From assembly GCA_003260025.2 (NCBI GenBank), contig QFZU02000084.1:1-61732 (forward strand): a DNA stretch of 61,732 nucleotides, written 5' to 3'. Shown one piece after another: positions 19,421-28,864 of this stretch (positions are counted from its first letter, which is position 1; every line of letters begins with the position of its first letter). Origin of the DNA: Microbispora triticiradicis. Its GTDB lineage: Bacteria; Actinomycetota; Actinomycetes; Streptosporangiales; Streptosporangiaceae. The position numbers and the translations under genes are program-made. The notes beneath the pieces are model-generated. The model had not been told where the DNA came from. It saw only the letters and a list, made by a program, of their open reading frames with translations, and searched no databases.

Positions 19421-19654
19421 CTACTTCTCCCGTCTCAGCAGTCCTCGGCCGCCCGCGTACTTCTTGTGCACCGCCTGCCGGGACACCCCGAGCAGGAGCG
19501 CGATGTCCTGCCAGGACCATCCCGCCGCGCGCGCGTTCTCCACCTGTAGCGCCTCGAGCCGTTCCACCAGCAGCCGCAGGGCCCGTACGGCCCGCAGGCC
19601 GATGGCCGGATCGCGGCTGCCGGCGTCGCTCGCCAGCTGTGCCGTGTCGCTCAT
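19421..19654 (-). CDS. Small HTH regulator upstream of the ClpC-N-domain gene
   Basis: A 77-residue protein: a helical N-terminus (LRAVRALRLLVERLEALQ) and a C-terminal HTH (SWQDIALLLGVSRQAVHKKY, about 49-68). ATG 19654 is chosen because a promoter places the transcript start at this codon; longer upstream reading would cross the operators. Two perfect 16-bp palindromes cover its promoter, and the downstream gene is the ClpC-N-domain protein. It is most simply an autorepressor of the pair; that is inference from the site positions. Confidence 0.8.
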   Translation of the reverse strand: MSDTAQLASDAGSRDPAIGLRAVRALRLLVERLEALQVENARAAGWSWQDIALLLGVSRQAVHKKYAGGRGLLRREK

Positions 19655-19657
19655 GTC

Positions 19658-19701
19658 GTCAACATAGGTTGACAGCGCGAACCATGTCAACCCTGGTTGA
19701 C
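19658..19701 (-). promoter_or_regulatory. Leaderless promoter overlapped by two perfect operators
   Basis: GTCAACATAGGTTGAC (19658-19673) and GTCAACCCTGGTTGAC (19686-19701) share identical 6-bp arms and have centres 28 bp apart. On the minus strand TTGACA (19690 to 19685), an 18-base spacer and TATGTT (19666 to 19661) form a near-consensus promoter, and the HTH start codon begins six bases beyond the -10 box. One operator covers the -35 and the other the -10, an arrangement expected for repression. Confidence 0.75.
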
Positions 19702-19755
19702 GACAAAGAAAACGATTTGCCCTCCTACCTGCGATCTTGCGAGGCTGGAACAACC

Positions 19756-21450
19756 ATGCGCTCTCTTCCTGTGGCCGATCCCGGCACTCCCGACGCCCGC
19801 GGGCCCCTCCGGTACCTGTGGTGGGTGGCACGCGCCCAGAGCGCCCCGCTGCTGGCCGGAGTGGGCCTCTCGGTGCTGTGGTGGCTGGGCCAGGCGCTGG
19901 TGCCGTCCGCGATCGGCCGGGCCGTCGACGCCGTCACCGCGGCGGACTCGAAAACGCTCCTCACCTGGTCGGCGGTGCTGCTCGGGCTCGGCGTGGTCCA
20001 GGCGGTCACCGGGGTCATGCGCCACCGCTTCGCCGTCTTCACCTGGCTGTCGGCGGCGTACCGCACCGTGCAGGTAACCGTGCGGCAGGCGGCCAGGCTC
20101 GGGGCGACGCTGCCCAAGCGGCTGTCGACCGGCGAGGTCGTCAGCGTGGGCAACTCGGACATCGCACAGATCGGCAACGCGATGGACATCCTGCTGCGCG
20201 GCGCCGGGGCGGTCGTCGCGATCGTCGCGGTGACGGTGATCCTCATCGCCACCTCGGTCCCGCTCGGCCTGGTCGTGCTGATCGGCGTGCCGCTGATGGC
20301 GGCCGCCGTGGGTCCCCTGCTGAAGCCGCTGCACCGGCGTCAGCACGAGCAGCGCGACCTGCAGGGCGACCTCGCCACCCGCGCCGCCGACATCGTGGCG
20401 GGCCTGCGGGTGCTGCGGGGAGTCGGCGGCGAGCAGGTCTTCGCCGCGCGCTACCGCGAGGAGTCGCAGCGCGTACGGCACGCCGGCGTCCGGGTGGCCT
20501 CCGTGGAGTCCCTGCTCGAAGGCGCCCAGATCCTGCTGCCCGGCGTGCTGATCGCGTGCGTGACCTGGCTCGGCGCGCACTTCGCGCTCGACGGCCGCAT
20601 CACCCCCGGCCAGCTCGTGGCGTTCTACGGCTACGCGGTCTTCCTGATCGCGCCGCTGCGCACGCTGACCGAGGCCGCCGACAAGCTCACCAAGGGGCAC
20701 GTGGCGGCCCGCCGCGTCTGCCGCATCCTGTCGCTGGAGCCCGAGATCACAGGTGGCGACGCCCGCTTCACCGCCGGCGAGGGCACCCTCCGCGACGGCG
20801 AGTCGGGCGTCGAGGTCCGGCCCGGACGGCTGACCGCGCTCGCCGCCGCCGCGCCCGAGGACGCGATCGCCGTCGCCGACCGCCTGGGCGCCTTCGCCCC
20901 CGGCGACGTCACGCTCGGCGGCGCGCCGCTGGCGGACCTGCCGCTCGCCGAGGTCAGGGAGCACATCGTGGTCGCCGACAACGGCGCGCGGCTGTTCTCC
21001 GGACGGCTGCGCGACGAGCTGGACGTGCGTGGCACAGCCGGCGACGAGGAGATCGGCCAGGCGCTGTACGCGGCCTGCGCCGAGGACATCGTGGCGGCCC
21101 TGCCCGAAGGGCTCGACGCGTACGTGGCCGAGTCGGGCCGGGAGTTCTCCGGCGGCCAGCAGCAGCGGCTGCGGCTCGCCCGGGCGCTGCTCGCCGACCC
21201 CGAGATCCTGATCCTGGTCGAGCCCACCAGCGCCGTCGACGCCCACACCGAGGCCCGCGTCGCCGAGCGGCTGGGCAAGGCGCGGGCCGGCCGGACGACC
21301 CTCGTCTGCACGACCAGCCCGCTCGTGCTGGACCGGGCCGACCACGTGCTGTACGTCGAGGGCGGCGTGGTGCGGGCCGAGGGCGGTCACCGCATGCTGC
21401 TCGGCACGTCGCCCGGTTACCGCTCGGCCGTCACCCGCGGAGAGGACTGA
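19756..21450 (+). CDS. ABC exporter half-transporter with degenerate ATP site
   Basis: A 564-residue half-transporter: six-helix membrane domain (about 25-320) and nucleotide-binding domain (about 335-560). The NBD keeps a good signature (FSGGQQQRLRLARALL) and the catalytic Glu (ILVEPTSAVD) but lacks a Walker A motif (that stretch reads LTALAAAAPEDA), has Val for the Walker B Asp, has no Q-loop Gln and no switch His. It must pair with the next gene, whose defects are complementary. ATG 19756 precedes the first hydrophobic helix. The substrate is unknown. Confidence 0.88.
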   Translation: MRSLPVADPGTPDARGPLRYLWWVARAQSAPLLAGVGLSVLWWLGQALVPSAIGRAVDAVTAADSKTLLTWSAVLLGLGVVQAVTGVMRHRFAVFTWLSAAYRTVQVTVRQAARLGATLPKRLSTGEVVSVGNSDIAQIGNAMDILLRGAGAVVAIVAVTVILIATSVPLGLVVLIGVPLMAAAVGPLLKPLHRRQHEQRDLQGDLATRAADIVAGLRVLRGVGGEQVFAARYREESQRVRHAGVRVASVESLLEGAQILLPGVLIACVTWLGAHFALDGRITPGQLVAFYGYAVFLIAPLRTLTEAADKLTKGHVAARRVCRILSLEPEITGGDARFTAGEGTLRDGESGVEVRPGRLTALAAAAPEDAIAVADRLGAFAPGDVTLGGAPLADLPLAEVREHIVVADNGARLFSGRLRDELDVRGTAGDEEIGQALYAACAEDIVAALPEGLDAYVAESGREFSGGQQQRLRLARALLADPEILILVEPTSAVDAHTEARVAERLGKARAGRTTLVCTTSPLVLDRADHVLYVEGGVVRAEGGHRMLLGTSPGYRSAVTRGED

Positions 21451-21461
21451 GAGGTTCAGGA

Positions 21462-23210
21462 ATGGCCCGCGAGATCCTGCCGGTCGCCGACCGGGCGCAG
21501 GTGCGCGCCTACGCGCGCCGGCTGACGCTGAGGTATCCGCGTGAGCTGGGCCTGGCGCTGGCCCTGCACGCCCTCGCGGCCGTCGCGGGCCTGGTCGCCC
21601 CCCGGATGCTCGGCGGCCTGGTGGAGGGCCTCGCCGAGGGCAGGGCCGGTCTGCGCGTGGACGCCGTCGCCCTGGCCATCGCCGCCTTCGTGGCCGCGCA
21701 GGCGGTGCTGATCAGGTTCGCGGTGTACGCCTCCTCCCGGCTGGGCGAGAAGGTCCTGGCCGAACTGCGGGAGGACTTCGTCGGCCAGGTGCTCGCGCTG
21801 CCGCTGTCGACGGTCGAGCGGGCCGGCGCCGGTGACCTGCTCACCCGCACCTCCCGGGACGTGGACGCGCTGTCGCGCACCGTGCGGCACGCCGTGCCGG
21901 AGACGCTGATCGCCGTCGTGACCGGCGCCTTCGTCGTCGGCGCCGTGATCCTCGTCGGGCCGCTCATGGCCGTGCCGTCGCTGATCGCCGTACCGCTGCT
22001 GTGGATCTCCACCAGGTGGTACCTCACCCGCGCCAGGGACGGCTACCTGCGCGAGAACGCGGCGTACGCCGACATGACCGAGGGCCTGGCCGAGACGGTC
22101 GAGGGCGCGCGCACCATCGAGGCGCTGGGCCTGCGGGACCGCCGCCACGAGCGGACCGACCGGGACATCGCCCGGTCGTTCGCGGCCGAGCGCTACACCC
22201 TCGGCCTGCGCATGGTGTGGTTCCCGGCCGTCGAGTTCAGCTATGTCGTCCCGGTCGTGGCGACCCTGCTCGTCGGCGGGCTGTTCCACATCGAGGGCTG
22301 GGTGTCGGTGGCCCAGGTGACCACCGCCACGCTGTACGTCCAGCAGCTCATCGACCCGCTCGACCGGCTGCTGTCGTGGACGGACGAGCTGCAGGTCGGC
22401 GGGGCCTCGATGGCCCGGCTCCTGGGCGTCGGCGGCGTCCCCGACGACCGCGCGGCCGGAACCGCCCGGCCGGTGGGGGAGGAGCTGAAGGCCGGCGGCG
22501 TGCGGTACGCCTACCGCCCCGGCCACGACGTGCTGCACGGCGTCGACCTCGACGTACGCCAGGGGGAGCGGCTGGCCATGGTCGGGCCGTCCGGTGCGGG
22601 CAAGTCCACGCTCGGCCGGCTGCTGGCCGGGGTGCACGGGCCGCGGACCGGGTCGGTCACGGTCGGCGGGGTCCCGCTGGTCGAGCTGCCGCTCGACGAG
22701 CTGCGCGGGCACGTCGCGCTGGTCACCCAGGAGCACCACGTGTTCCGGGGCACGCTGCGCGACAACCTGCTGATCGCCCGCCCGGACGCCGCCGACCCGG
22801 ACGTACGCCGCGCCCTCGAGGCCGTGGACGCCTGGGAGTGGGTGGCCGCGCTGCCGCGGAGCCTGGACACGACCGTGGGCTCGGGCGGCGCGGCGATCTC
22901 GCCCGCCCAGGCGCAGCAGCTCGCGCTCGCGCGGCTGGTCCTGGCCGACCCGCACACGCTCGTGCTGGACGAGGCCACCTCGCTGATCGACCCGCGCGCC
23001 GCCCGCCACCTGGAGCGCTCGCTCGCGGCCGTGCTGGAGGGCCGTACGGTGATCGCCATCGCGCACCGGCTGTACACGGCGCACGACGCCGACCGGGTGG
23101 CCGTCGTGGAGGACGGCCGGATCAGCGAGCTGGGCTCACACGACGAACTGGTGGCGGCGGGCGGCGCCTACGCCGCGCTGTGGGACAGCTGGCACGGCAC
23201 CGCCCGGTAA
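21462..23210 (+). CDS. ABC exporter half-transporter with canonical Walker motifs
   Basis: A 582-residue partner of the preceding gene, 11 bases downstream. The membrane domain spans about 25-320. The NBD has an intact Walker A (GPSGAGKST), Q-loop (LVTQEHH), Walker B (TLVLDEATS) and switch His (IAHRL), but the signature is degenerate (ISPAQAQQ instead of LSGGQ). In the heterodimer one composite ATP site (this Walker A/B plus the partner signature) is complete and the other is dead, as in asymmetric exporters such as TM287/288. Confidence 0.9.
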   Translation: MAREILPVADRAQVRAYARRLTLRYPRELGLALALHALAAVAGLVAPRMLGGLVEGLAEGRAGLRVDAVALAIAAFVAAQAVLIRFAVYASSRLGEKVLAELREDFVGQVLALPLSTVERAGAGDLLTRTSRDVDALSRTVRHAVPETLIAVVTGAFVVGAVILVGPLMAVPSLIAVPLLWISTRWYLTRARDGYLRENAAYADMTEGLAETVEGARTIEALGLRDRRHERTDRDIARSFAAERYTLGLRMVWFPAVEFSYVVPVVATLLVGGLFHIEGWVSVAQVTTATLYVQQLIDPLDRLLSWTDELQVGGASMARLLGVGGVPDDRAAGTARPVGEELKAGGVRYAYRPGHDVLHGVDLDVRQGERLAMVGPSGAGKSTLGRLLAGVHGPRTGSVTVGGVPLVELPLDELRGHVALVTQEHHVFRGTLRDNLLIARPDAADPDVRRALEAVDAWEWVAALPRSLDTTVGSGGAAISPAQAQQLALARLVLADPHTLVLDEATSLIDPRAARHLERSLAAVLEGRTVIAIAHRLYTAHDADRVAVVEDGRISELGSHDELVAAGGAYAALWDSWHGTAR

Positions 23211-23212
23211 CT

Positions 23213-23254
23213 CACCCTGTCATGTTCACCCTGTCATGTTCAGCCGGTCATGTT
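23213..23254. repeat. Triplicated 14-bp unit containing the S9 peptidase stop
   Basis: CACCCTGTCATGTT occurs at 23213-23226 and 23227-23240, with a third, slightly diverged copy at 23241-23254. The third copy encodes the last codons (NMTG and the stop) of the minus-strand peptidase gene, so its 3' end is present about three times. Confidence 0.8.
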
Positions 23255-25339
23255 CAGGGACTTCTTGAGGAAGTCGAGCTGCAGGAGCAGCAGGTTCTCG
23301 GCGACGACCTCCTGCGGGGTCATGTGCGTGACGCCCGACAGCGGGAGCACGGTGTGCGGGCGCCCCGCCGCGAGCAGGGCCGACGACAGCCGCAGCGTGT
23401 GGGCGGCGACCACGTTGTCGTCGGCCAGGCCGTGGATCAGCAGCAGCGGGCGCTCCTGCTTCCCGTTCTCGCTTCCGGCGCCCTTCTCGGCGTCGCCCAG
23501 GAGGGACGACCTCTCGTAGTGGCCCTCGTCCGGGTGGCCGAGGTAGCGCTCGGTGTAGCAGGTGTCGTACAGCCGCCAGTCGGTGACCGGCGCCCCCGCG
23601 ACGGCGGCGTGGAACACGTCCGGGCGGCGCAGCACCGCGAGCGCGGCGAGGTAGCCGCCGAACGACCAGCCCCGGATCGCCACCCGCGACAGGTCGAGAT
23701 CGCCCGGGTGCAGGGCCGCCACGCCCAGGAGGGCGTCCACCTGGTCCTGCAGGGAGATCGTGAAGTCGTGCAGCATCTCCCGCTCGAAGGCCGGGCCGCG
23801 CCCCGGCGTGCCCCGCCCGTCGGCCACGATCACCGCGAAGCCCTGCTCGGCCCACCACTGGGACTCCAGGAACATCCGCCGGGCGGACAGCACCCGCTGC
23901 GCGTGCGGCCCGCCGTACGGGTCCATCAGGACGGGAAGCGGGCCCGAGCCGGGCACGTGCCAGGACGGCAGCAGGACCGCCGCGGCCAGTTCGCGCTCGC
24001 CCGCGCGGACCAGCGAGACACGCGGCTCCAGGCCGGGCCGCTCCGCCACCGACCTGATCGAGGATCCCCCTGCCGACGCTGGTCTGACTGACACCGTCAC
24101 GCCCTCGGTGTCGAGGCTCTGCCGGATGACGAGCGTCGTCCCGCCCGCACGGCGGCCGGAGTGGACGCCCGGCTCGGTGGTCACCGGGCTGAGGGTGCCG
24201 TCGTGGTACGTCCACAGGTGGATCTCGGTGGAGTCGCCGCTCGCCTGGAAGAGCACCGTGTCACCGTCCACGTCGAGCACCGCGCGGACCTGCAGCGACG
24301 GCGGCGTGACCGGCTCGGAGCCGACCACGAGGCGGCGCCCGCCGTCGGCGTCGGCCACCCAGACGAGCGTCCCGCCGGAAAGACGCGCCGGCACGCCGGG
24401 GACGATCTCCACCCAGGCCGGATCGGTGTCCTCACGCAGGATCGTCGTCTCGCCTGTGTCCGGGTCCGCCGACAGCAGGCGCATGCTCCTCTGGTCCCGC
24501 GAGAGCGTCACGATCGCGAGGCCGTGGGCGTCCCACACGGCCGTCGCCAGGTACTCCTGCTCGAAGGGCACCTCCGTACGCGTGCCGTCCAGGCCGATGA
24601 CCCACAGCGTGACCTCGGCGTTGGCCGTGCCGGCGGCGGGGTAGCGCTGGGGGACGGGCTCGCGGGAGGGGTTGGCCGGGTCGGCGATGTGCCAGAGCGC
24701 GACCGGAGCCTCGTCCACCCGGGCCACGAGCAGGCGGTCCCCCGAGGGCGACCACCAGTAGCCGCGCATCCGGTCCATCTCCTCGGCCGCGATGAACTCC
24801 GCGAGGCCGTAGGTGACCGTGTCGCTCTCCGGCTCGGCGAGCAGGGTGTCGGTCCCGGTAGCGATCTCCAGCACGTGCAGGGCGCCGCCCGTCACGTACG
24901 CCACCCGGGTGCCGGTGGGGTCGAGGCGGGGATCGATGACCGGCCCCGCCGCCGGGAGCCGCCGCACCTCGCCCGTGGCGAGCTCGGCGAGGTACAGCTC
25001 GCCGGACAGCGCGAAGACGGCGAGCCGCGTCTCCCGGTCGGTGGCGTACGCCACCACGCCGCCGGCCGACTCCCGCGACCGCTCACGGCGGGCGCGCTCC
25101 TCCGGCGGCAGGTCCTCGTCGGCCGCGCCGAGCGCGAGCGGGTCGACGACCAGCCGCTCGGTGCCGGTCGCGCCGTCGGACAGCACGTCCAGCTCCCACA
25201 GGCACGTCACGGGATCGGTGCCCGACCTCGTCCTGAGGAAGACCACACGACCCCCGTCGGGGGAGATCGTGAAGCCGCGCGGCACCCCGAGGGTGAACCG
25301 CCGGGTCCTGGCATGCAACCGTGGGAAGCTCTCCGTCAT
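23240..25339 (-). CDS. S9 family (DPP-IV-like) serine peptidase
   Basis: A 699-residue peptidase with an N-terminal beta-propeller (about 1-420) and a C-terminal alpha/beta-hydrolase domain. The catalytic triad reads Ser559 (GWSFGGY), Asp640 (GLADDNV) and His672 (VTHM). The sequence [14 protein letters not shown] near residue 165 resembles the Glu-Glu substrate-anchoring motif of dipeptidyl peptidases. There is no signal peptide, so it likely acts in the cytoplasm on small peptides. A hydrophilic insertion ([10 protein letters not shown]) sits before the Asp strand. ATG 25339 has GAGGAG upstream. Confidence 0.9.
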   Translation of the reverse strand: MTESFPRLHARTRRFTLGVPRGFTISPDGGRVVFLRTRSGTDPVTCLWELDVLSDGATGTERLVVDPLALGAADEDLPPEERARRERSRESAGGVVAYATDRETRLAVFALSGELYLAELATGEVRRLPAAGPVIDPRLDPTGTRVAYVTGGALHVLEIATGTDTLLAEPESDTVTYGLAEFIAAEEMDRMRGYWWSPSGDRLLVARVDEAPVALWHIADPANPSREPVPQRYPAAGTANAEVTLWVIGLDGTRTEVPFEQEYLATAVWDAHGLAIVTLSRDQRSMRLLSADPDTGETTILREDTDPAWVEIVPGVPARLSGGTLVWVADADGGRRLVVGSEPVTPPSLQVRAVLDVDGDTVLFQASGDSTEIHLWTYHDGTLSPVTTEPGVHSGRRAGGTTLVIRQSLDTEGVTVSVRPASAGGSSIRSVAERPGLEPRVSLVRAGERELAAAVLLPSWHVPGSGPLPVLMDPYGGPHAQRVLSARRMFLESQWWAEQGFAVIVADGRGTPGRGPAFEREMLHDFTISLQDQVDALLGVAALHPGDLDLSRVAIRGWSFGGYLAALAVLRRPDVFHAAVAGAPVTDWRLYDTCYTERYLGHPDEGHYERSSLLGDAEKGAGSENGKQERPLLLIHGLADDNVVAAHTLRLSSALLAAGRPHTVLPLSGVTHMTPQEVVAENLLLLQLDFLKKSLNMTG

Positions 25340-25368
25340 AGCTCCTCATACTGCCAGCAGGAGGGCAC

Positions 25369-25374
25369 TACCCT
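25369..25374 (+). promoter_or_regulatory. Probable -10 box of leaderless mshB
   Basis: TACCCT lies seven bases before ATG 25382. No clear -35 is seen. A GGAGG sequence next to the ATG is too close to serve as a normal ribosome-binding site. Confidence 0.4.
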
Positions 25375-25381
25375 CGGAGGC

Positions 25382-26287
25382 ATGACTGACCGCCGTCTGC
25401 TGCTCGTGCACGCCCACCCCGACGACGAGACCATCGGCACCGGCGCGACCATGGCCAAGTACGCCGCCGAGGGCGCCCACGTGACGCTCGTGACCTGCAC
25501 CCTCGGCGAGGAGGGTGAGGTCATCCCCCCGGAGCTCGCCCACCACGCGGCCGACCGGGACGACACCCTCGGCACGTACCGCATCGGCGAGCTCACCGCT
25601 GCGTGCAAGGCGCTCGGCGTCACCGATCACCGGTTCCTCGGCGGCGCCGGCCGCTGGCGCGACTCGGGGATGATGGGCGGGGCGGCCAACGACCGCCCCG
25701 GCTGCTTCTGGCGGGCCGGCCTCGACGAGGCCGCGGGCGAGCTGGTCAAGGTGATCCGGGAGATCAGGCCGCAGGTGCTCGTCACCTACGACGAGAACGG
25801 CTTCTACGGCCACCCCGACCACATCCAGGCGTACCGCGTCTCCTGGCGGGCCTTCGAACTGGCCGCCGACCCGGAGCACCCCGGCGGGGAGCCGTGGCGT
25901 GTCGCCAAGTTCTACTGCACCGCGATGCCCAGGTCCGTGCTGCGGCGTACGACGGAGACGATGCGCGAGACCCGCGTCGGCTTCTGGGTGCCCGACTCGG
26001 TCGAGGACCTGCCGTCGTGCCCCGACGAGGACGTGACGACCGAGATCGACGCCCGGCCGTACGTCGAGGCCAAGATCGACGCGATGCGGGCGCACGCGAC
26101 CCAGATCGCGGTCGACGCGCCCTGGTTCGCGTTGTCGAACAACGTCGGCCAGCAGATCCTCGGAGTCGAGCACTACATCCTGCGCGCGGGGGTGCCCGGG
26201 CCGCCCGGCATCGGCGTGCCCCCGGAGGCGGGAGGCATCGGCGAGCCGTACGACCGCGAGAGCGACCTGTTCTCCGGCATCGGCTAG
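25382..26287 (+). CDS. mshB: Mycothiol precursor deacetylase MshB (LmbE/PIG-L fold)
   Basis: A 301-residue zinc deacetylase that removes acetate from GlcNAc-inositol in mycothiol synthesis. Zinc and catalytic motifs are AHPDDE (His12, Asp14, Asp15) and GHPDHIQA (His147), positions nearly equal to those of the mycobacterial enzyme. MshB is preferred over the paralogue Mca because of the length, the ELAHHAAD and SGMMG segments and the neighbouring DUF6113 gene. It is divergent from the S9 peptidase gene and followed by the DUF6113 gene after nine bases. Confidence 0.88.
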   Translation: MTDRRLLLVHAHPDDETIGTGATMAKYAAEGAHVTLVTCTLGEEGEVIPPELAHHAADRDDTLGTYRIGELTAACKALGVTDHRFLGGAGRWRDSGMMGGAANDRPGCFWRAGLDEAAGELVKVIREIRPQVLVTYDENGFYGHPDHIQAYRVSWRAFELAADPEHPGGEPWRVAKFYCTAMPRSVLRRTTETMRETRVGFWVPDSVEDLPSCPDEDVTTEIDARPYVEAKIDAMRAHATQIAVDAPWFALSNNVGQQILGVEHYILRAGVPGPPGIGVPPEAGGIGEPYDRESDLFSGIG

Positions 26288-26296
26288 GTTGGCGCT

Positions 26297-26743
26297 ATGA
26301 CCCCGGAGACCGAGGAGACGCAGGTCGGGGCCGAGGACGGTCCCGGCCCTGACGCCGGTCCTGTGGCCGGGGCCGTGGCAGGCGCGGCCTACGGCATGCT
26401 CTTCCTGCTGGGGCTCGTGCTGGGAGTCGTCGGCGGCTTCCAGCACGCGTGGTACCTGGGCGGGCTGCCGATCGCGGCGATCGCGTGGCTGGTCGTGCTG
26501 TTCGCCCTGCCGTACGCGATGGGCAGGATGATGGGCGGCAAGCTGGGGGCCCTCGTCCCGGCCGCCGGCTGGCTCCTCGTGTCGTTCGTGCTGTCCACGC
26601 CGCAGCGGGCCGGCGACCTCGCCATCGCCGGGAACCCCGCCGGCTACTGGTACCTCTACGGCGGCGTCCTCGCCGTCGCGGCCGCCGTGGCCGTGACCCG
26701 CTCCACCGGCTCCTGGCTGCTGCGGTCGTACGGCCGGGCGTGA
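26297..26743 (+). CDS. DUF6113 family membrane protein
   Basis: A 148-residue protein with a short acidic N-terminus (1-22) and four membrane helices. The family is conserved next to mshB in actinomycetes, and this position plus topology is the basis of the call. A TAGGTT box six bases before ATG 26297 suggests a leaderless transcript of its own despite the short gap to mshB. No function is known. Confidence 0.75.
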   Translation: MTPETEETQVGAEDGPGPDAGPVAGAVAGAAYGMLFLLGLVLGVVGGFQHAWYLGGLPIAAIAWLVVLFALPYAMGRMMGGKLGALVPAAGWLLVSFVLSTPQRAGDLAIAGNPAGYWYLYGGVLAVAAAVAVTRSTGSWLLRSYGRA

Positions 26744-26804
26744 GCTTGTCGTGTAGCTTGCCCGGCAGCTTGCCCGGCTCTGGAGAGTCGCCGATCCTGG
26801 GGAC

Positions 26805-27251
26805 ATGCGGCGGTCGCACCGGGTCCGGCAGGTCATCAACTACGCCAATCTCTCCACGCCTCTCGGCCTGCTGATCGCGAGGCTCGGCCGGGCACGCACG
26901 TGCAGGGGTGAGCGGGGGCTCGTCTACGCACACGGCTACCGGATCCCGTTCCCGGTCGCCGGGGCCTTCACGGTCGGCAACGTGATCCTCACCAAGTACG
27001 GCGAGGGCTATCTCAGCGGCCGGCTGCTCGACCACGAGGCGCGCCACGCCACGCAGTACGCCTTCTGCGTCGGCCTGCCGATGGTCGTGCTGTACCTCGT
27101 CGCCTCGGCGGTCTCCTTCGCCCTCTGCGGCCATCCGGGTTCGTGGAACCTCTTCGAACGGATGGCCGGCCTCGACGACGGCGGCTATCCCCGGCTGCGT
27201 CCCCTGTGGGCGAGGGCGCGATGGAGGGGGAATCGAATCCGCCGGTCGTAG
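26805..27251 (+). CDS. Uncharacterised membrane protein with an HEARH motif
   Basis: I do not recognise the family. The 148-residue protein has a helical N-terminus, HEARH at residues 77-81 (an HExxH zinc-protease-like pattern, in LLDHEARHATQYAF) and one membrane segment (about 88-108). The C-terminus is basic. ATG 26805 is six bases after GGGG. HEARH may bind a metal, but the protein is much shorter than known membrane metalloproteases. Upstream (26750-26780) a short AGCTTGCCCGGC repeat is visible. Confidence 0.65.
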   Translation: MRRSHRVRQVINYANLSTPLGLLIARLGRARTCRGERGLVYAHGYRIPFPVAGAFTVGNVILTKYGEGYLSGRLLDHEARHATQYAFCVGLPMVVLYLVASAVSFALCGHPGSWNLFERMAGLDDGGYPRLRPLWARARWRGNRIRRS

Positions 27252-27302
27252 GAGGAATATTTCCGGTCTCGTGGGGATCATGAGAGCGGAAGGGAGTTCC
27301 CC

Positions 27303-28310
<1,008 letters not shown>

Positions 28311-28335
28311 CGAGGCGCTTTGGCACAATTCCCGC

Positions 28336-28818
28336 ATGAGCTTCGCCACCGCTGATCTCTACGACGCCCACGGCGACGCGCTGCGCAGTTGCCTCACCCA
28401 GTTCCGTTCGTACGGCTCGCGTCCGCGGTTCTCCGGCCGGATCTCCACCATCCGTTGCCTGGAGGACAACGCGCTGGTCAGACAGGCCATCGGGTCGCCG
28501 GGCGAGGGCCGGGTGCTGGTGGTCGACGGCGGCGGGTCGTTGCGTACGGCGCTGCTCGGCGACGTGATCGCGACCGCCGCCCTGAAGCACGGCTGGGCGG
28601 GCGTGGTCGTCAACGGCGCCGTACGCGACACGGCGGCGCTGGCCGGCCTGGACCTCGGCATCAAGGCACTTGGTTCCAATCCCCGCAAGAGCGCCAAGAC
28701 CGGCCTGGGGGAGGTCGACGTCCCGGTGACCTTCGGAGAGGTCACCTTCGCCCCCGGCGAATGGCTCTACAGCGACGAGGACGGCATCCTCGTCGCCCCC
28801 GACCGCCTCGGCTTCTGA
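28336..28818 (+). CDS. rraA: RraA-like protein (4-hydroxy-4-methyl-2-oxoglutarate aldolase / RNase E inhibitor family)
   Basis: A 160-residue RraA-family protein with [10 protein letters not shown] at the N-terminus, the binding loop [15 protein letters not shown] and [13 protein letters not shown]. In the aldolase branch the Arg-Asp of VRD and the GD loop bind metal and pyruvate. The family contains both RNase E inhibitors and aldolases; sequence alone does not decide which. A CACAAT box six bases before ATG 28336 suggests leaderless transcription. Its 3' end is tandemly duplicated. Confidence 0.87.
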   Translation: MSFATADLYDAHGDALRSCLTQFRSYGSRPRFSGRISTIRCLEDNALVRQAIGSPGEGRVLVVDGGGSLRTALLGDVIATAALKHGWAGVVVNGAVRDTAALAGLDLGIKALGSNPRKSAKTGLGEVDVPVTFGEVTFAPGEWLYSDEDGILVAPDRLGF

Positions 28819-28836
28819 CCGGCCTCGGCTTCTGAC
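28805..28836. repeat. Duplicated 3' end of the rraA gene
   Basis: GCCTCGGCTTCTGAC occurs at 28805-28819, including the gene's stop codon, and again at 28822-28836, a 17-bp period. The second copy is outside the gene. Confidence 0.8.
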
Positions 28837-28864
28837 GGCCCGCCCGGCTCCCACGCACCCACCT

